A stretch of DNA of 64,000 bases from Trichosphaerium sp. ATCC 40318 (lineage: Eukaryota; Discosea; Flabellinia; Trichosidae). Position 1 is the stretch's first letter. Every line of letters starts with the position of its first letter. The stretch spans positions 620,001-684,000 of the forward strand of contig JALMLS010000507.1 of the NCBI GenBank assembly GCA_038496445.1, in the 5' to 3' direction. Positions 24,408 through 38,000 of the stretch are shown piece after piece. Position numbers and translations under genes: made by a program. The notes beneath the pieces are model-generated. The model saw only the letters and a list, made by a program, of their open reading frames with translations, did no database searches and was not told the DNA's origin.

Positions 24408-27400
24408 ATGGACGAAGATCTATATGATGAATTCGGTAATTATATCGGTCCTGACCTAGATGACGATGAAGATGATTGGGACGACGATGAGGACATGGAA
24501 GACGTTGAGGATGAAGACGAAGACGCGATTGTAGAAGACGCTACTATAGGTAAAACTTTTGCAGCTTTGGCTAAGAAAATGCTTCGCCCTAAATGGGCTT
24601 GTTTTTGCGTCGTACAAGTTATTTACGCGAAGTAGACCCAGGAAACGCCATTGTACTACACGAAGACAAAAAATACTATCCAAACGCACTAGAGGTGTAC
24701 GGAAATGACGTGGAAGTGACAATTCAAGAGGAAGACAACCAAAGAATCGATGAACCTATAATCAAACCAATTGTTGAAAAAAAATGGGCGTTGCTTGAAG
24801 ATGTCAAAGAAGGAGACTTTCCACCAACTACTTACACTAAAAAGTGCGTGAAAAGAAAAAAAAGCTTTAAAAAAAAACCCAAACGAATATTAAGAGCGTA
24901 ACCAACACCCCTATAGGTTCTATTACTACATGACACAATTTCCAAACCTTATGCGTTCAGTTACATTTGCTGGAGCACTACATCACGGAAAAACCTCTCT
25001 AGCTGATTTACTAGTGCACCAAACACACGAATTTCGTTTCGCACTCGAAAAGAAGGTACAATAAGTGTTTTAAGAAGAAAACAAGCGCAATGTTTGCTTG
25101 TTTTTTTTTTTTTTTAAACGTCACTGACGTTAGCGTTAGGACCGTTTTACAGATACACGCCTTGACGAACAACAACGTGGAATCTCAATCAAAGCAAATC
25201 CTGTCACTTTATTATTGCCTGACTCACGCGGTAAAACATTCATGATCAATTTGATGGATACACCAGGACATGTTAATTTCTTGGATGAAGTTGCAGCATC
25301 CATGAGAATCTCAGATGGTGTTGTTCTTGTAGTAGACGCTATTGAAGGGGTGCGTGGCAACAGTAAAGATTAATGACACTTTAATTTATTTTTATTGCTT
25401 TTTTTGTATTTTTGGTTACGAATGGGAAAATCTTTTGATATTTGTCCTGACACACTGTTAGGTTGCTATGCAGACCGAAAAAATATTAAAAGCTGCTATT
25501 CAAGAACGTCAAGCTATTGTTGTTGTTATCAACAAAATCGATCGTTTAGTTCTAGAATTGAAGCTTCCTCCTGCAGATGCTTACTTTAAACTAAAGCACA
25601 CAATTGACACACTCAATGAGATGTTAATGTACGCTTTCTAAATAATGATAACCTTTAAATCCTCATTTACTGGTAGTGCTCTTGATTCCGATATTGTACT
25701 TGACCCTAAACTCGGAAATGTCACATTTGCTGCTTCTGAGCAAGGATTCTCATTCACATTATTCCAATACGCTGAATTATACTCAAACAGTTATGGCATA
25801 GAATTTGATACAAAAGAATTTGCAGATCGTTTATGGGGTGATATTTATTTTGATGAGCGATCAGGGAAGTTTGTTAATGAGAGACCTTCAAAGACATCAC
25901 AGAAAACGTTTGTTCAATTCGTTCTAGACCCTATATATAAACTAATTTCGTCTGTTGTTGGAGAAGACGCCAAAGTATTAAAGGTAAGCTCAATCTTTTT
26001 TTGAAAGATTTTTTTTGTTGAAGAACCAACGCGTTGTTTAGGGCGTTATTGCTGAAGTAGGCATTCACTTAAATCAAAAAGAACTACAAATGAACGTTAG
26101 GCCACTATTGAAGCTTGTCATGAGGCGATTCTTTGGTACTTCTACAGGTATAGTTGATATGCTTGTTGAACATGTACCATCTCCAGAAGCTGCAACAAAA
26201 AAAAAGGTATTTTAGTTTGATTGCGTTTTGTATCTTATAGTTGTGGCTAGGTTGAAAGCACATATACTGGCGATATGGACACTGATCTTGTTAAAGCTAT
26301 GGTGAACTGTGACCCTGAAGGACCTCTCATGATTAATATTGTAAAAAATTATCCAGACAAAGAATGCGATAGGTATTAGACAATTCTAATCGTCGCTTTT
26401 GTTCTTACACCTTTCTTTTCGTTAGATTCTATTGCTTTGGTCGTATTCTAAGTGGTACAGTCAAAAAGGGCATGGATGTTAAAGTACTGGGCGAGCGTTA
26501 CTCTCCAGAGGACGAAGAAGATATGGCATTAGAAACCATTGAAAATATTTACCTATGCAATTCAAGGTAAATATTACTGTTTTTTTATAATAGAAGCTTA
26601 CGTTTGGTTAGATACAACATGCAAATTGACGAGCTTTCTGCTGGTAATTGGGTTCTTCTCGAAGGTATCGACAGGACTGTTGTCAAAACAGCGACTATTA
26701 CTAGTGCTGATGCCAGAGATGTTTGTATATTCCGTAACCTACGGTACGTAAAAAGTAAGATTATATTCGTGCTAATGGTTTACTCCCTTCAGATTCCCAA
26801 CAGAGTCAGTTGTCAAAATTGCCGTAGAACCAGTTAATCCTTCTGATTTACCGAAAATGTTGGACGCTTTGCGTAAGATTGATGCAACGTATCCACTATG
26901 CACAACAAAGGTAATTTTGTGTAATTTAAAAAAAACTCAAAAAAATTAAATGCCCTGATAGGTTGAAGATTCTGGCGAGCATGTTATCAGAGGTACTGGT
27001 GAATTGTATCTCGATTCCATTATGTACGATATGCGCCGCCTCTTTTCCGATATCGAGATCAAGGTGGCAGATCCAGTTGTTAAGTTTTGCGAGACTGTTG
27101 TTGAGACATCCTCTATTAAATGTTACGCTGACACATTGAACAAACAGTACGTGTCAAAATGTCACCTTTTATTTGACATTACTTACCTTTCATAACAGGA
27201 ATCAACTCACTATGATCTCTGAACCACTTGAAAAGGGACTAGGAAGAGATATTGAGGACAACAAGGTTAAAATTACTTGGGATAGACCTGTACTACAGAA
27301 ATGGTTTCAGAAAAATTATGATTGGGGTACGTTATGCAATTGTATTGCTAAAACTACATTAACAAAATCAAACTAACTTATTTCTCTAGATATCTTGGCT

Positions 27401-28470
27401 GCTAGGAACATCTGGGCTTTTGGACCTGATAAAGAAGGTCACACAGAGCAGGGAGCTAATGTTCTCCTCAACGACACGCTTCCAGCTGAAGTATCTCATG
27501 CACAACTTAACTCAGTTAAACCTGCAATGATAGCTGGCTTTCAGTGGGCTACACGTGAAGGTCCATTGTGTGAAGAACCTATCAGAAATGTTAAATTTAA
27601 GATTCTGCACGCTGTACGTGAATAACTTTACCTGAATCATGTCAATTTGTATAACCTTCTTGTAGGAAATCTCACAAGACCCAATTTCTCGTGGTGTCAA
27701 TCAAATAACGCCTACAGCTAGGCGTGTAGTATACAGGTACCCTTGTCATTTAAAATAGTTAGCTTACCAATGTACTAGTTCATTTTTGACCGCTACACCG
27801 CGTTTGATGGAACCTGTGTACGCTGTTGAGATTCAAGCACCATATGACGCTGTTTCATCTATTTACAATGTATTGGCAAAGCGCAGGTACGCCAAACTTT
27901 TTTGTTTTTCATCAAAGTCACTAAATACGCTCTAGGGGACATCCGACAGGCACTGCACCGATCGCTGGTTCACCTTTGCATTGTATCAAGGCATTTTTGC
28001 CGGTAATCGATTCATTCGGTTTTGAAACAGATCTGAGGTCGTACACGCAAGGACAGGTACGGTTTACGCGTTTTGTAGAATGCTTTCGGGTTTTTGTACT
28101 ACGTGTTTGCTAAATGCTTTTTAGGCGTACTGCCAAAGCGTATTTGATCACTGGGCTATTGTTCCTGGCGATCCTCTAGATAAATCAATTTTATTGAGAC
28201 CACTTGAACCTAGCCCTCCACCACACTTGGCTAGAGATTTTATGGTCAAAACGCGACGAAGAAAAGGTAAAAAAAAACTTTTCGGCTTTCCTCAGCGTTT
28301 ACGCCAAAAACTCTTATTTTGCGGAAAAAATTATTCCTGCGTACGTAGTGATGATTTACTCACTTTTTCATAAAGGTTTGACAGAAGATGTGTCTATTAG
28401 CAAATTTTTCGATGAAGATCTATTATTGGGCATAGCACAGATGGACATTGACCTTTCGTCCTATTTGTAA
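24408..28470 (+). CDS. SNU114: U5 snRNP GTPase Snu114 (EFTUD2, U5-116 kDa)
   Basis: EF-2-like GTPase that controls spliceosome activation and disassembly together with Prp8 and Brr2. The start is diagnostic: [23 protein letters not shown], then [17 protein letters not shown], both shared with metazoan and plant EFTUD2. The G domain has [14 protein letters not shown] (G1, near 24980), RGISIKAN (G2), [13 protein letters not shown] (G3) and [15 protein letters not shown] (G4, near 25530). Later exons encode [97 protein letters not shown] and a C-terminus matching [13 protein letters not shown]. About fifteen introns, several starting GTACGT. Full length, with no lesion seen. Its presence is consistent with the intron-rich genome. 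Confidence 0.97.
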
Positions 28471-29232
28471 AACCGCAAGTTGTGTTTAAAAGAAATTAAA
28501 ACACTAATTAAGTTCTATGTGTCCTTGGTGCTCTATGAGTAAATAATAAAAAAATGGACCTTCGAGGCCCTTTTGCATCGAACATCGGACTTTTTTTTTG
28601 GGCTTTTCTTGTTTTTTGGTATTTTTGAGCCGAAAACGAATAAACGGAAAGTGGGAAATTCGTGCAAAAACCAACAAAGTGGAGTTATTAAAAATAGAAC
28701 TGTCATAGTTCTCTTTATGTTTAATAGATATGGTACGTATGCTTGCGCTCTTTTAGAGCTATTGAATAGATTTGGTGGTTAAAAAAGGTGTTTAGTATCG
28801 TATTCGATTAATCTATCGGGAAATTGATCAATGACGCTATTGTAATAAGTCCGGCGTAAGTCTATGATAGTTCTAGGCGTAATAGAAGACTTAGACACGA
28901 ACTCGCATAATTCCCCCGCGAATGTGTTAAAAATACCGCCAATAATTTGTTTCGGTAGTACAATACCTTTTTATATCACTTTCGTCTCTGCTCATTTTCA
29001 TTTAGGTTTTGAGAAACGTTGCAACGTTTTTTTTTCTTCCTGTTGCTTCTGTTAATCCATACGACATTAGTTATCCGCCAAACGTTTTAATAAAAGATGA
29101 AACGACGTATACAAATGAAGAAAAACGAATTGCAATCCGAACAGTTTTTCCTTTTCGAGCCTCCCCGAAACGGCACGCAGTTTTTCTGACTAAGAGACTA
29201 TTATTATCATTAAATTAGCAATCATACACGCA
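28471..29232. other. Intergenic region, AT- and T-rich
   Basis: 762 bp between Snu114 and the kelch gene. AATAAT/AATAAA-like signals near 28540 fit Snu114 3' processing. The open frames inside are low-complexity (Phe/Lys-rich) with no motif, and I see no supported gene. Confidence 0.45.
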
Positions 29233-30532
29233 ATGCAACTCCTCAAGCTTTTAACAATAACACTGGCTTGTATCTATGTCGTACAAGGTGGCATGTTCGG
29301 TGACCCTTTCGGTTCGGTACGTTGACTCTTTGACGTACAAATAGCTTAAAAACGACCCCACTATCTTTAAAAACAACTTACGAATGTATAGGGATCAATG
29401 CCACAAGGAGAAGAGGCAGTACGATCCATTCTTAGGTACGTTCCCAACAACTTTTTATCGGCTTTTCTCTTTTCCTTGTTCTGAAGCTGTTTGGCTTATA
29501 CGCGCCTTTAGAAATATCTTTGATGGTGTTTGGACGCCTAGAGCTCCACTTCCTTTATCTGTAGCTGGCGCAAGCTCCTTTACTATCGGTGATAGAGCAT
29601 ACGTCGGTTCTGGTGCAACTGGTGAAGAATACTGTCCTGGTGAATTGACCAGAGACTTCTACGTTTTTGATATGTTGAGCAACTCATGGAGTTCCATCGC
29701 TCCTTTACCAGAAGCTCGTGTCGAAGGTACTTCCTTTAGCTTGAACGGCAAAGGCTACTTTTTCGGCGGAAGAAACTCTTCTTGCCAGGACGTCGATACA
29801 CTCTTTGAATACAACCCTGATCTCGGTACGTACTAATAGTAAATCTACAAAAACGACAGGTTCTTATTTTCTTTTTAGATGAGTGGCGTGAGATTCAAAC
29901 AGCTTCTGCTCCTCCTCCACCACAACACGATTTGATGTCTTTCATTTCTAAAGGTGTCGCTTACGTCGGTTTGGGTTTCGCTAAATACGGACCAATCCGT
30001 CAATTGTACTCTTTCGACGGATTTGACTGGACCCCTATCACTCCAGCTTACCCAATCAGTGTTGGTGCTACTGTTGTACGTGTTCTACTACCTTCACGGC
30101 TTTGTTTACAATTTCTAATGGACGCTATAGCACTTTCAAATCAAGGGACGCACATACATCGGTGGTGGTATCCATCAAGATTCCCAAACTCTCGTCGTCA
30201 AATTTTACGAGTTCCAAAACGAACACGATACTCCTCGCTGGCAAAAAATTAGCTCAATTCCAGCTCCAGTCGGCGAAGGTATTTCTTTCTCCATTGGTCA
30301 TTTCGGATACGCTGGTACTGGATACAAAGATGTCAACACCCACACATACCGCCAAGAATTATACCGCTATGACGCCGAAAAGGACTCCTGGAAGTTAGTT
30401 GGTAACTACCCAGAAGGCGAACATCTTGATGGTACTTCTTTTATGATTGGTGACAGAGCTTTCGTTGGTCTTGGTCTCAAGGCATACTCTTATGAAAAGA
30501 CCAGCACCTTTTATGAATACCAACAAATATAA
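29233..30532 (+). CDS. Secreted kelch-repeat protein
   Basis: ATG at 29233 starts a signal peptide (MQLLKLLTITLACIYVVQGG). After short introns, a beta-propeller of kelch-type motifs follows: VWTPRAPLPLSVAGASSFTIGDRAYVGSG, LSNSWSSIAPLPEARVEGTSFSLNGKGYFFGG, DEWREIQTAS..., WTPITPAYPISVGA, WQKISSIPAPVGEGISFSIGHFGYAGTG and DSWKLVGNYPEGEHLDGTSFMIGDRAFVGLG (listed blocks, not contiguous). Each has the aromatic-x-x-hydrophobic-P-x-P strand and a Gly-rich turn. That is about five blades plus partials, consistent with one propeller. Four donors are GTACG(T). Codon use is strongly biased to C/T-ending codons such as GGT and TAC, suggesting high expression. The ligand is unknown; the junctions near 29340-29510 are the least certain. 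Confidence 0.82.
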
Positions 30533-30743
30533 AGCTGCAACACTAGCTCATGTAAATAAACGTGCACATTCCAAATAATTGTTTCGGTAGATTGAACCCA
30601 ACTTGTAAAGTACTTTGTTTGGTGCATCGAAACCAGTCTAGAGCGCGCTCGAGCTGTCACAAACTGGAATAGTTTCCACTTTTGTTTTTTTGAATGTCTA
30701 GCCAAAACATTTGTGCGTTTCGTTATAGCTGTCGAAAGTTACA

Positions 30744-31015
30744 ATGGTACAGATTGACGTGTTATTTACTTTCGGTTTATACCGAGATGTTGTGCATTCT
30801 TTGTTTATGAGAGATAAATTCGAGGTTACAATAATTAAAACGATCATCGCTGAGATATCTCCAGTCAGCATCTCGACGGATTTCGTTTTGCAAGTACGCA
30901 TGGTTCATATTCGAAGCCTCCTTGTCTTCGTTAGGTGGTTAAAGTGAGAGCGAATGTAATCCTAGCAGCGTTTTCAAGGCTTTTGAACTGCGGCCATAGC
31001 AGATACTACGTATAG
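30744..31015 (+). CDS. Possible small spliced gene, 76 aa
   Basis: Exon 30744-30893 (50 codons from an ATG) and exon 30935-31015 are joined by a 41-bp intron with donor GTACGC and acceptor TTAG. The join keeps frame and gives a 76-aa product ending GHSRYYV. Sequence blocks are DVLFTFGLYRDVVHSLF and ANVILAAFSRLLNC. I recognise no family. Support is only the open frame plus splice signals of the local style, so this could be chance. Confidence 0.3.
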
Positions 31016-31318
31016 GTACAACCGAACAACAGTTTACTGCCTCTCAGTTCTTGGCATTTAACTGTTCTGCATTATTAAGTTAGCAAGTTGCGTATGGTAA
31101 CCACATGCTGTTGTTGCAGCCATGAAGAAGAAATAGAACAATGTGATCTTTACGGCGAAGTTAAGTTAAGTACAATAAATTGACGGTTCTAATTTAGAAG
31201 ACAAGCACTTTCTTTCAATAAAAATTGCTAACTTTTATTCGTTGCTGGTTGTCTTTTTGGGTTCCCATTTACATTCTTTAAACAATTGGGCATAAATTGT
31301 CATTAGGAGCTCTAATAA

Positions 31319-33363
31319 TTACTTCGGCATTGATGTAAACTCTGTAATTTGGTCTTTGATTTTTGGCTTGTTAATCTCTCCAGCCTTGTCTTCCCATATT
31401 TTTTTGCGTATGAGAATAGAAGCTCTTCTCCTATCTTCATGTGCCTTGTCATCTCTACCTACTGCCTAAAACACAGACTGTTAACAACAGGAACATTGAA
31501 TGTTAACAAAAAGTTTTCATCTTTTTTTTTCTTCTTTTTTTGTACCATCCAAGCGTCACAGCGATCTTGCCATGCATGAACAAGAGTTGGATCTTGTTCG
31601 ATTGCTATTGTGTTATATTTTATTTGCTCCCAAAATTTACCATTTATCATTGCAATCTTTCCTTTGCACATGTACGCCATTGGCTTTAAAAGAAGTTAGA
31701 AAAAAAAAAAATATAAACGCAAACAATTCCATTGTGCGTATCTCTCAAGATGACTTTGGCATATAAAGAAGAAAAAAGTGGTGACATCTCACCACATGTC
31801 CCACTTGGATACACATCATATTGTTACTAGTTCATTCTCAAAAGGTTTGGGTTTTTTATTTTTCTTGCTTTTTTTTTAAATGTCAAACGACGTTTGAAAA
31901 GTTAACGTACTGTGAATTTAGGGTGATCCAATTTAATTACAGCATCGATGTATATCCCACCCAATGTATGGTCATTGGCATTAACAGAACAAGTTGCCAT
32001 TTTCAATAATATGTCAGAAAGTACTTCATCTGAAGTGAGCACTACAATGGGTGAGCAAAGGTAAAAGAGCTGAAGCGAATGTGAGATTCATTTTGAGCAC
32101 AAAATGATACGCTTGTACAACTAAACAATTTATCGATATTGAGTCATGTGTCAGATATATAACATATCATCTGGTGTCTATGAACTGAATACCAAGAAGA
32201 AAAAGAAAGTAAAAATTAATTCAATAAACATAATAATTCTTAACCTCTCCTTGGCTTGTCACTGTCAAATTTTTGTTTGCGTACCACGTGATAAAGTGCC
32301 ATTATCTTTAAAGTAACTTATAAACTTATCTAGATAATCACCATAGTACACCTGTGCCGCTTGGAATTTATCTAAAACAACACCTTCGTAAGCTACTTTT
32401 TTTGGCAGTTAGTTGGAAAATAACCGCACCCATGTAATGTAGAGCCTCTCCAACTCCACGAAGACCTGGTACAAATCCAGGGTCGTATTCTACGCATTGC
32501 ATCATGTATTTGTAAGCTTCATCATAATGACGAAGTGTCATTTCTATTGAACCTTGCATGTACAATATGATTGTGCGTATTTTACTTTTTTGAAGTGTCA
32601 GTGATGGTGAATTTAATCAAATAGCTGAATTTCCAGCCTACAACTCGCGTACTCGTGTGGATAACAATGCCATGCTGTGTCAAGAAGTGCTAGAGCTTTT
32701 GCGCCGTATTCAAGTTTATCTTGTACATTTCTCGTTTTAAGAGTTAGATTGACGATACCTAAGCTTCCACTACGCTTGGGGTTTAGTAATTCAAGTTAAT
32801 ATGATCAAAATAAAATACAGCGTGTAAACCTGCTGTTCAGGCGTACTGTAGTATTTCAATAGCTTCTAGATCCTCCTTGGTTCGTTCAAAGTCGTTCTCA
32901 TCACCTGAAGGCACAATGTCATCTGGATTTATGTCTTTGTCGCCAATTAACTCTTTATTATCTTTACTGAGATCTAGAATATCCTCTAATAACTTTTTGC
33001 GTTTAACTGGATCTTCTACTTCTGGTATTCTAGCCCATGCTTCATTTAGTTCTGGAGGAGGTGGTACGCCACCAGGGTGGCTCAAACCGGTCTCATCTTC
33101 CATATCGTCGTAATCATCCACATTAAAGTCGTCCGCATCGAATTTTGATGCATCTGGGTCACCTGAGTCACCAAATGGTGATTTAGTACATCTTAACCGC
33201 CTGACAGTCGTTTGTACAACTTTCGATGGGACGATGCGCCGTTTGGTACTCCTTTGCAATGTCCTTGCGCGTAGTAAGCACCTCATATGGTGTTTGAAGC
33301 GTATTCAGCTGTGCACATTGAATAAGCTAATACCGACCTTAACTTGTCAATTCTAGAAGCCAT
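31319..33363 (-). CDS. TPR-containing protein, multi-exon
   Basis: Minus-strand gene read from about 33363 down to a stop at 31319-31321. Exons give TPR-type helix pairs: GIVNLTLKTRNVQDKLEYGAKALALLDTAWHC (near 32650-32760), GSIEMTLRHYDEAYKYMMQCVEYDPGFVPGLRGVGEALHYMG (32400-32560), KFQAAQVYYGDYLDKFISYF (near 32330) and MAYMCKGKIAMINGKFWEQI with AIEQDPTLVHAWQDRCDAW (31520-31680); these are separate blocks. Upstream lies an acidic segment (DADDFNVDDYDDMEDETG, near 33090-33140) and ELNEAWARIPEVEDPVKRKKLLEDIL. The C-terminus is basic (RRRASILIRKKIWEDKAGEI). Start and first exon are uncertain: the frame from complement 33363 stops soon unless spliced. Probably a scaffold or chaperone-type adaptor; family not assigned. 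Confidence 0.6.
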
Positions 33364-33366
33364 AAC

Positions 33367-34601
33367 ATGGAACCGCAAGGCTTCTTGCATTCTGCATGGC
33401 GTTGGATAGCGTCTAGAAGCCAACAAACTCCAATACAACACCCAAAATACAATCTGTTCGCTAATCCCATACACACGAGAGGGCTACCTGATAACACAAT
33501 CCTATACCTTGTTGACAACTTTCTATCAGATAGAACCGCAAATGCTCTATTATGTTCTTCTAAACGTCTAAATCGCCTGACACACTTGACAGAGATGATA
33601 AAGGTACCCTGCAATAATGTAAATATGGCACACAATTCTTACAGTTTTAACAGAAAAAATGGATCGATAACAAAGTACAAACAATACAACTTATGCCAAA
33701 AGGTTTTTTGCTTGAATTCTTAACTGTATCAGAACACGGTCTATTGTATTGCTGGAATCAAACGAAAGGCGATATTCATAGTTTTGACATTAAGAATCCT
33801 TCTCTTGAAGCTAAACTTGTTATTAAAGAAGGCTTAAGGTATTATGCAGATACTCACGTGACAATCACGTGTGATGGAAAATATTTAGTTGCAAGTCAAG
33901 AAAATGGAGATAAGGGAGATTTGTTTCTAATCAATTTGGAAACCAAGGAACGCGTACAAGCTTACCCAAAGTACGAAGGTGAAAATGTTGTATTCTCAGA
34001 TACTAGAATAGTTACTATACCAGGTAATGCTACTGGTATGTACTTGGTGAGCGTTAATGGTATGTACAAGTACGATTTTAGATCTGATGAAACTTCATTT
34101 ATTGCTCACCTTCCGGCAAATGGACAACATAATGACTATGGAACTACATTAGTTGCTGAAGTGTTTCCTTTGTCTTCATCTCAAGAAGCTGATTTCGCGT
34201 TCATGACTGACAAGACTGAAGGTGGTTGTAGTATGGCTGAATTATTTATGGTTTATTGCGATAGTAATACTTGTATTCATGTTCCTACTTGGTTTTCAAA
34301 TTACTCTTCACACGAAACTATGGGATGTGCTTCAAGAATATTGACGGCGCCAAGTGAGAAAATAGTTTTTAGAAACATTCACAGGTGTTGGACAGAGTAT
34401 AATGTCACTACAAAGACGTTAAGCCCCTTTACAATTAAAGACATTCGTCTTCACCACGGGAGAGATATTTTCGAGTGGAAGGGAAGACTGTATTTGTACG
34501 AAATTGATAGAGATTTAGCTATTACGTTGCACGTGCTACCTACTGATTTAGACCCGTATATTACAGAGACTGTTGAGCGGTTTCCAGTTATACGGTTTTA
34601 A
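33367..34601 (+). CDS. F-box protein with C-terminal propeller-like region
   Basis: Two exons, 33367-33603 and 33654-34601, joined in phase 0 across a 50-bp intron (GTACCC...CAG), give about 394 aa. Residues 40-75 (LPDNTILYLVDNFLSDRTANALLCSSKRLNRL) follow the F-box pattern, predicting an SCF ubiquitin-ligase adaptor that binds Skp1. The rest has repeated beta-strand units with aromatic positions (HGLLYCWNQTKGDIHSFD, MYLVSVNGMYKYDFRSDE), as in a substrate-binding propeller; this part is not assignable to WD40 or kelch. The start codon lies 3 bp from the divergent start codon proposed for the TPR gene. Confidence 0.7.
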
Positions 34602-35068
34602 CAATGCAAACAGCTAATATTTGTCATTTCTAGTTTTCTCGTCATTGTACACAGCAGGTAGTGTAAAAATTCGTGCTATAAGATTACGCGAGTGCATTAA
34701 ACATGCTATAGTGTATTAAATAAAATTCTTGGATGTTTTACATAAGTTCACATAACGAGCAGAGAATACTTGTCATAAAACGTACTTCATCACGTGTTGT
34801 ATTAAGGGTTTTAAGCAACTTGCGCCTTCTTGAAATTTTGCAAAAGCTCTTTCCTAAAAAATTGAGGTCTGACTAAAATGTTTGTCCGGACTACATGATA
34901 CTATCGCGGCGTAGTAGACAATAGTCAATACATCTAATTTTATGACTGCTAGGTATATCCGCACAAATCACGTGGCGTACACATCCTGAGTTTTAGGGAC
35001 TGAACAAAAAAGCAGATATTTTTCGTACATTTTTACTTAGTACGCAACAAGGCGCTCAGTTTGGTTAC
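34602..35068. other. Intergenic region
   Basis: 467 bp between the F-box stop and the ABCG start. AATAAA occurs near 34722, and two CACGTG motifs lie near 34793 and 34972. No gene seen. Confidence 0.45.
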
Positions 35069-38000
35069 ATGTCGAGCAATTTTACGTTGGTTAGTAAATG
35101 GAACATAGGTTTTTAATTATTTTCGGACTTAATGACACTCGGCGATAGGCACCTCAAGCATCTGATGTTGACTACAAACGGGGGTTTCTTGCCGCTCCGT
35201 TCTTAGTTGTTTTATCACTGGTTTTGTTTTTTTTGTGGAACTGCTGTAGGTCATTAGCCATATGCCGGAGGTGTAAGCGACGCAAGAGACAATGTACGTT
35301 ACGTATTTCTCAGGGCAGATAAAAAAGGAAACAAGATGGTTTTTTGACTATTTTGTAGCTGCACATATTCCTCTTGCTGGTGGCAGTATCCAATCTTACG
35401 ATGGTGATGAAGTTGTAATGGCGCTTGGTGGACTGAAACCAAAAGATTTTACTTTCGACATTGGTTTTAAAGACTTAGGGCTCACATTAAAAAAGTAAGC
35501 TACTGAAAAAAAAAAGAAAGTTTGATTTAAAAATAACTGGTGACGCTGTTGCAGGAATAAAAAAGTGGTGCTATCTAATGTAACAGGGCAGATACGGCAC
35601 GGAAGAACAACTGCAGTAATGGTACAATTGATTGAACGCACTTACATACTTACAAATACCCCTTAGGGACCTTCTGGAAGCGGCAAGGTTGAACTAAAAA
35701 AGTAGTATTTTTATTGTCATTGATTTCTAACAATATCTGAAGACGACATTCTTGACGACATTAGCAGGAGAAGCGAAGTATGGTGTTGAAAGTGGATTGA
35801 TATTACTCAATGGCAAAAAAGATAGCCTTCGGAGATACAAAAAACTAATTGGATTTGTTCCACAAGACGACATTATGCACCGTGATCTAACTGTCAGAGA
35901 AGTGAGCATCCAAAAAAAAAATACAAGAAAAATGAAAGCCTAACTCTATTCGTATCTAGACTTTATTGTTTTCAGCAAGAAATCGATTACCCGTCTCAAT
36001 GTCAACTGAAGAAAAGGAAAGAATAGTAGACGAAGTCATAGATATGCTTGGTCTTACAAGAATTAAGAACGACATAATCGGTGATGAAGTGAACAGAGGA
36101 ATAAGCGGTGGTAAGAGAGTTTCACAATCGAACACGTGCTTCAACTATAGTAATAACGTGCTTTTAAGGACAAAGAAAGAGAGTTAATCTAGGCATAGAG
36201 ATGGTAGCAGACCCATACGTCATGTTTCTTGACGAACCAACAAGTACATCTGAGCCATTCTTGTACATCTTTCCTTACTCATTTTTGCAAGGTGGTTTGG
36301 ATAGTGCAGCGTCTATGGAAGCTTGCGCAGGTACTTTTATTGATGCAAGTCTTTTGATTAAAATTGTTGTTTGTAGTTTTGCAAAAACTGGCTGGGTTCG
36401 GATTAACTATTCTTGCTGTTGTTCACCAGCCACGTTATGAGATTTTTTCAAGTTTTGACGATGTTCTCCTACTAGCCACTGGCGGACAAACTGCTTATAT
36501 GGGTAATCTTACCAAAAAACAAGGCGCTTGTTTAAAGAATTTTAGGTCCGACAGCAGATGCCCTTGAGTACTTTGAGCAATTCGGCCCTAAATGCCCTGA
36601 GCACGTGAACCCAGCCGTAAGTTATGGAGGTGCTGTTTTAAGCTAATAGTTTCCAGGACTACATTGTCGATATGGTATCTGGTTCAATGTCAATGCATGT
36701 TACACCTGAAGAACTTGTTGATGCATGGAAGGAACGAGATGGTAGAATTGCAGAAGAAGAGGAACTTGTCTACGAAACAGAAGATAGCATAAGCGAGAAA
36801 AGCCGATTCTATTTAGGCACATGGGCTGAATTTGGGTTGGGTTTTTTGATTTGTTTCGTCATGCCTCTCCTCATGCCAATCACATTGTACGAATTCCAAA
36901 TCACCCATGTTAGAAATAATGTTAGTACAGGTATTTAAAAGCGCGACAATACAGTAAACGTTGGAGAGCGGGTGGTCTTATTGGAGGAACTTTTATCTTG
37001 TTTTTGATTACAATATTCACAGCTAATAACATGCTTTCCCATGACATAGTCGCTATAGGAATTATAGTACTTGCCATATCAGCTTTGTTTGGTCTTACAT
37101 GCTGCGCACTAGGTAATTGCTGGGAACTATATCACGTGATAGTAATATTTCTTTAGTCGTTCAATCTATACGTGGTAGTGAGCTTGTATTGTGGGGACAT
37201 GCTACTTGTGGTATGGTACTTGGTCCTTTCTTTATGTTATATATGTGGAGAAGAAGGGAAACTACTTCAAAAATAAGATATTCAGCTTTATGGGGATTTT
37301 CTTGTACGTTTTTTTTTCGGCTAAAGGATTTAGTTGCATTGCTAAATTATTTTATAATTTAAGGTTCTTTTATTCTGTTCGGCATCCTACTTTTACTGGG
37401 AAATCTTCAGATAGAACAAGCTCGTACTTATAAATTGTACACATTTTTCTTGTACGCAATACCACCTCTTCTTGGGATACTTATGCTTGCTGTATTCTTA
37501 ATGAGGTATGTTCTTAAATCTTACTTGAAAATCAACTTGTGTTCTTATCGTTTTCAACAAGGTACAACAAGCTGCCAACTTTTGATAGAGAAACTGCTGG
37601 ACTACGCACTCAGGTACTCACAAACAGCCTATTCTTTTTGTTTTCTAAACCTTTTGCAACAGCTGTGGTATTGCACTCACCGCGCGATTGTTCAGATATC
37701 ACGTGGTTGGGTTGGAATAACATTCGATCTTGGGTTACCCGTATGTGCTGCATTATTCCTTGGTGTTATTTATTATGGCCGATACTATGAAGTAGGTTCA
37801 CTTTAATCCTTATTTGTATCTTTTGCTAAATCATACTACAAAGGGGCCGTTAATTGATATGTTGCCATTTAAGAAATGTCCCGATCAGCTTCCAACAGAG
37901 ATATGTACTTTTCTGGAGCTTCCTAAATCGAATCCAATCCGTATGGCGCAGTCGCAAAATCCGTTATTAATAATCCAAATAGCTGGAGAAGCATCTCTCA

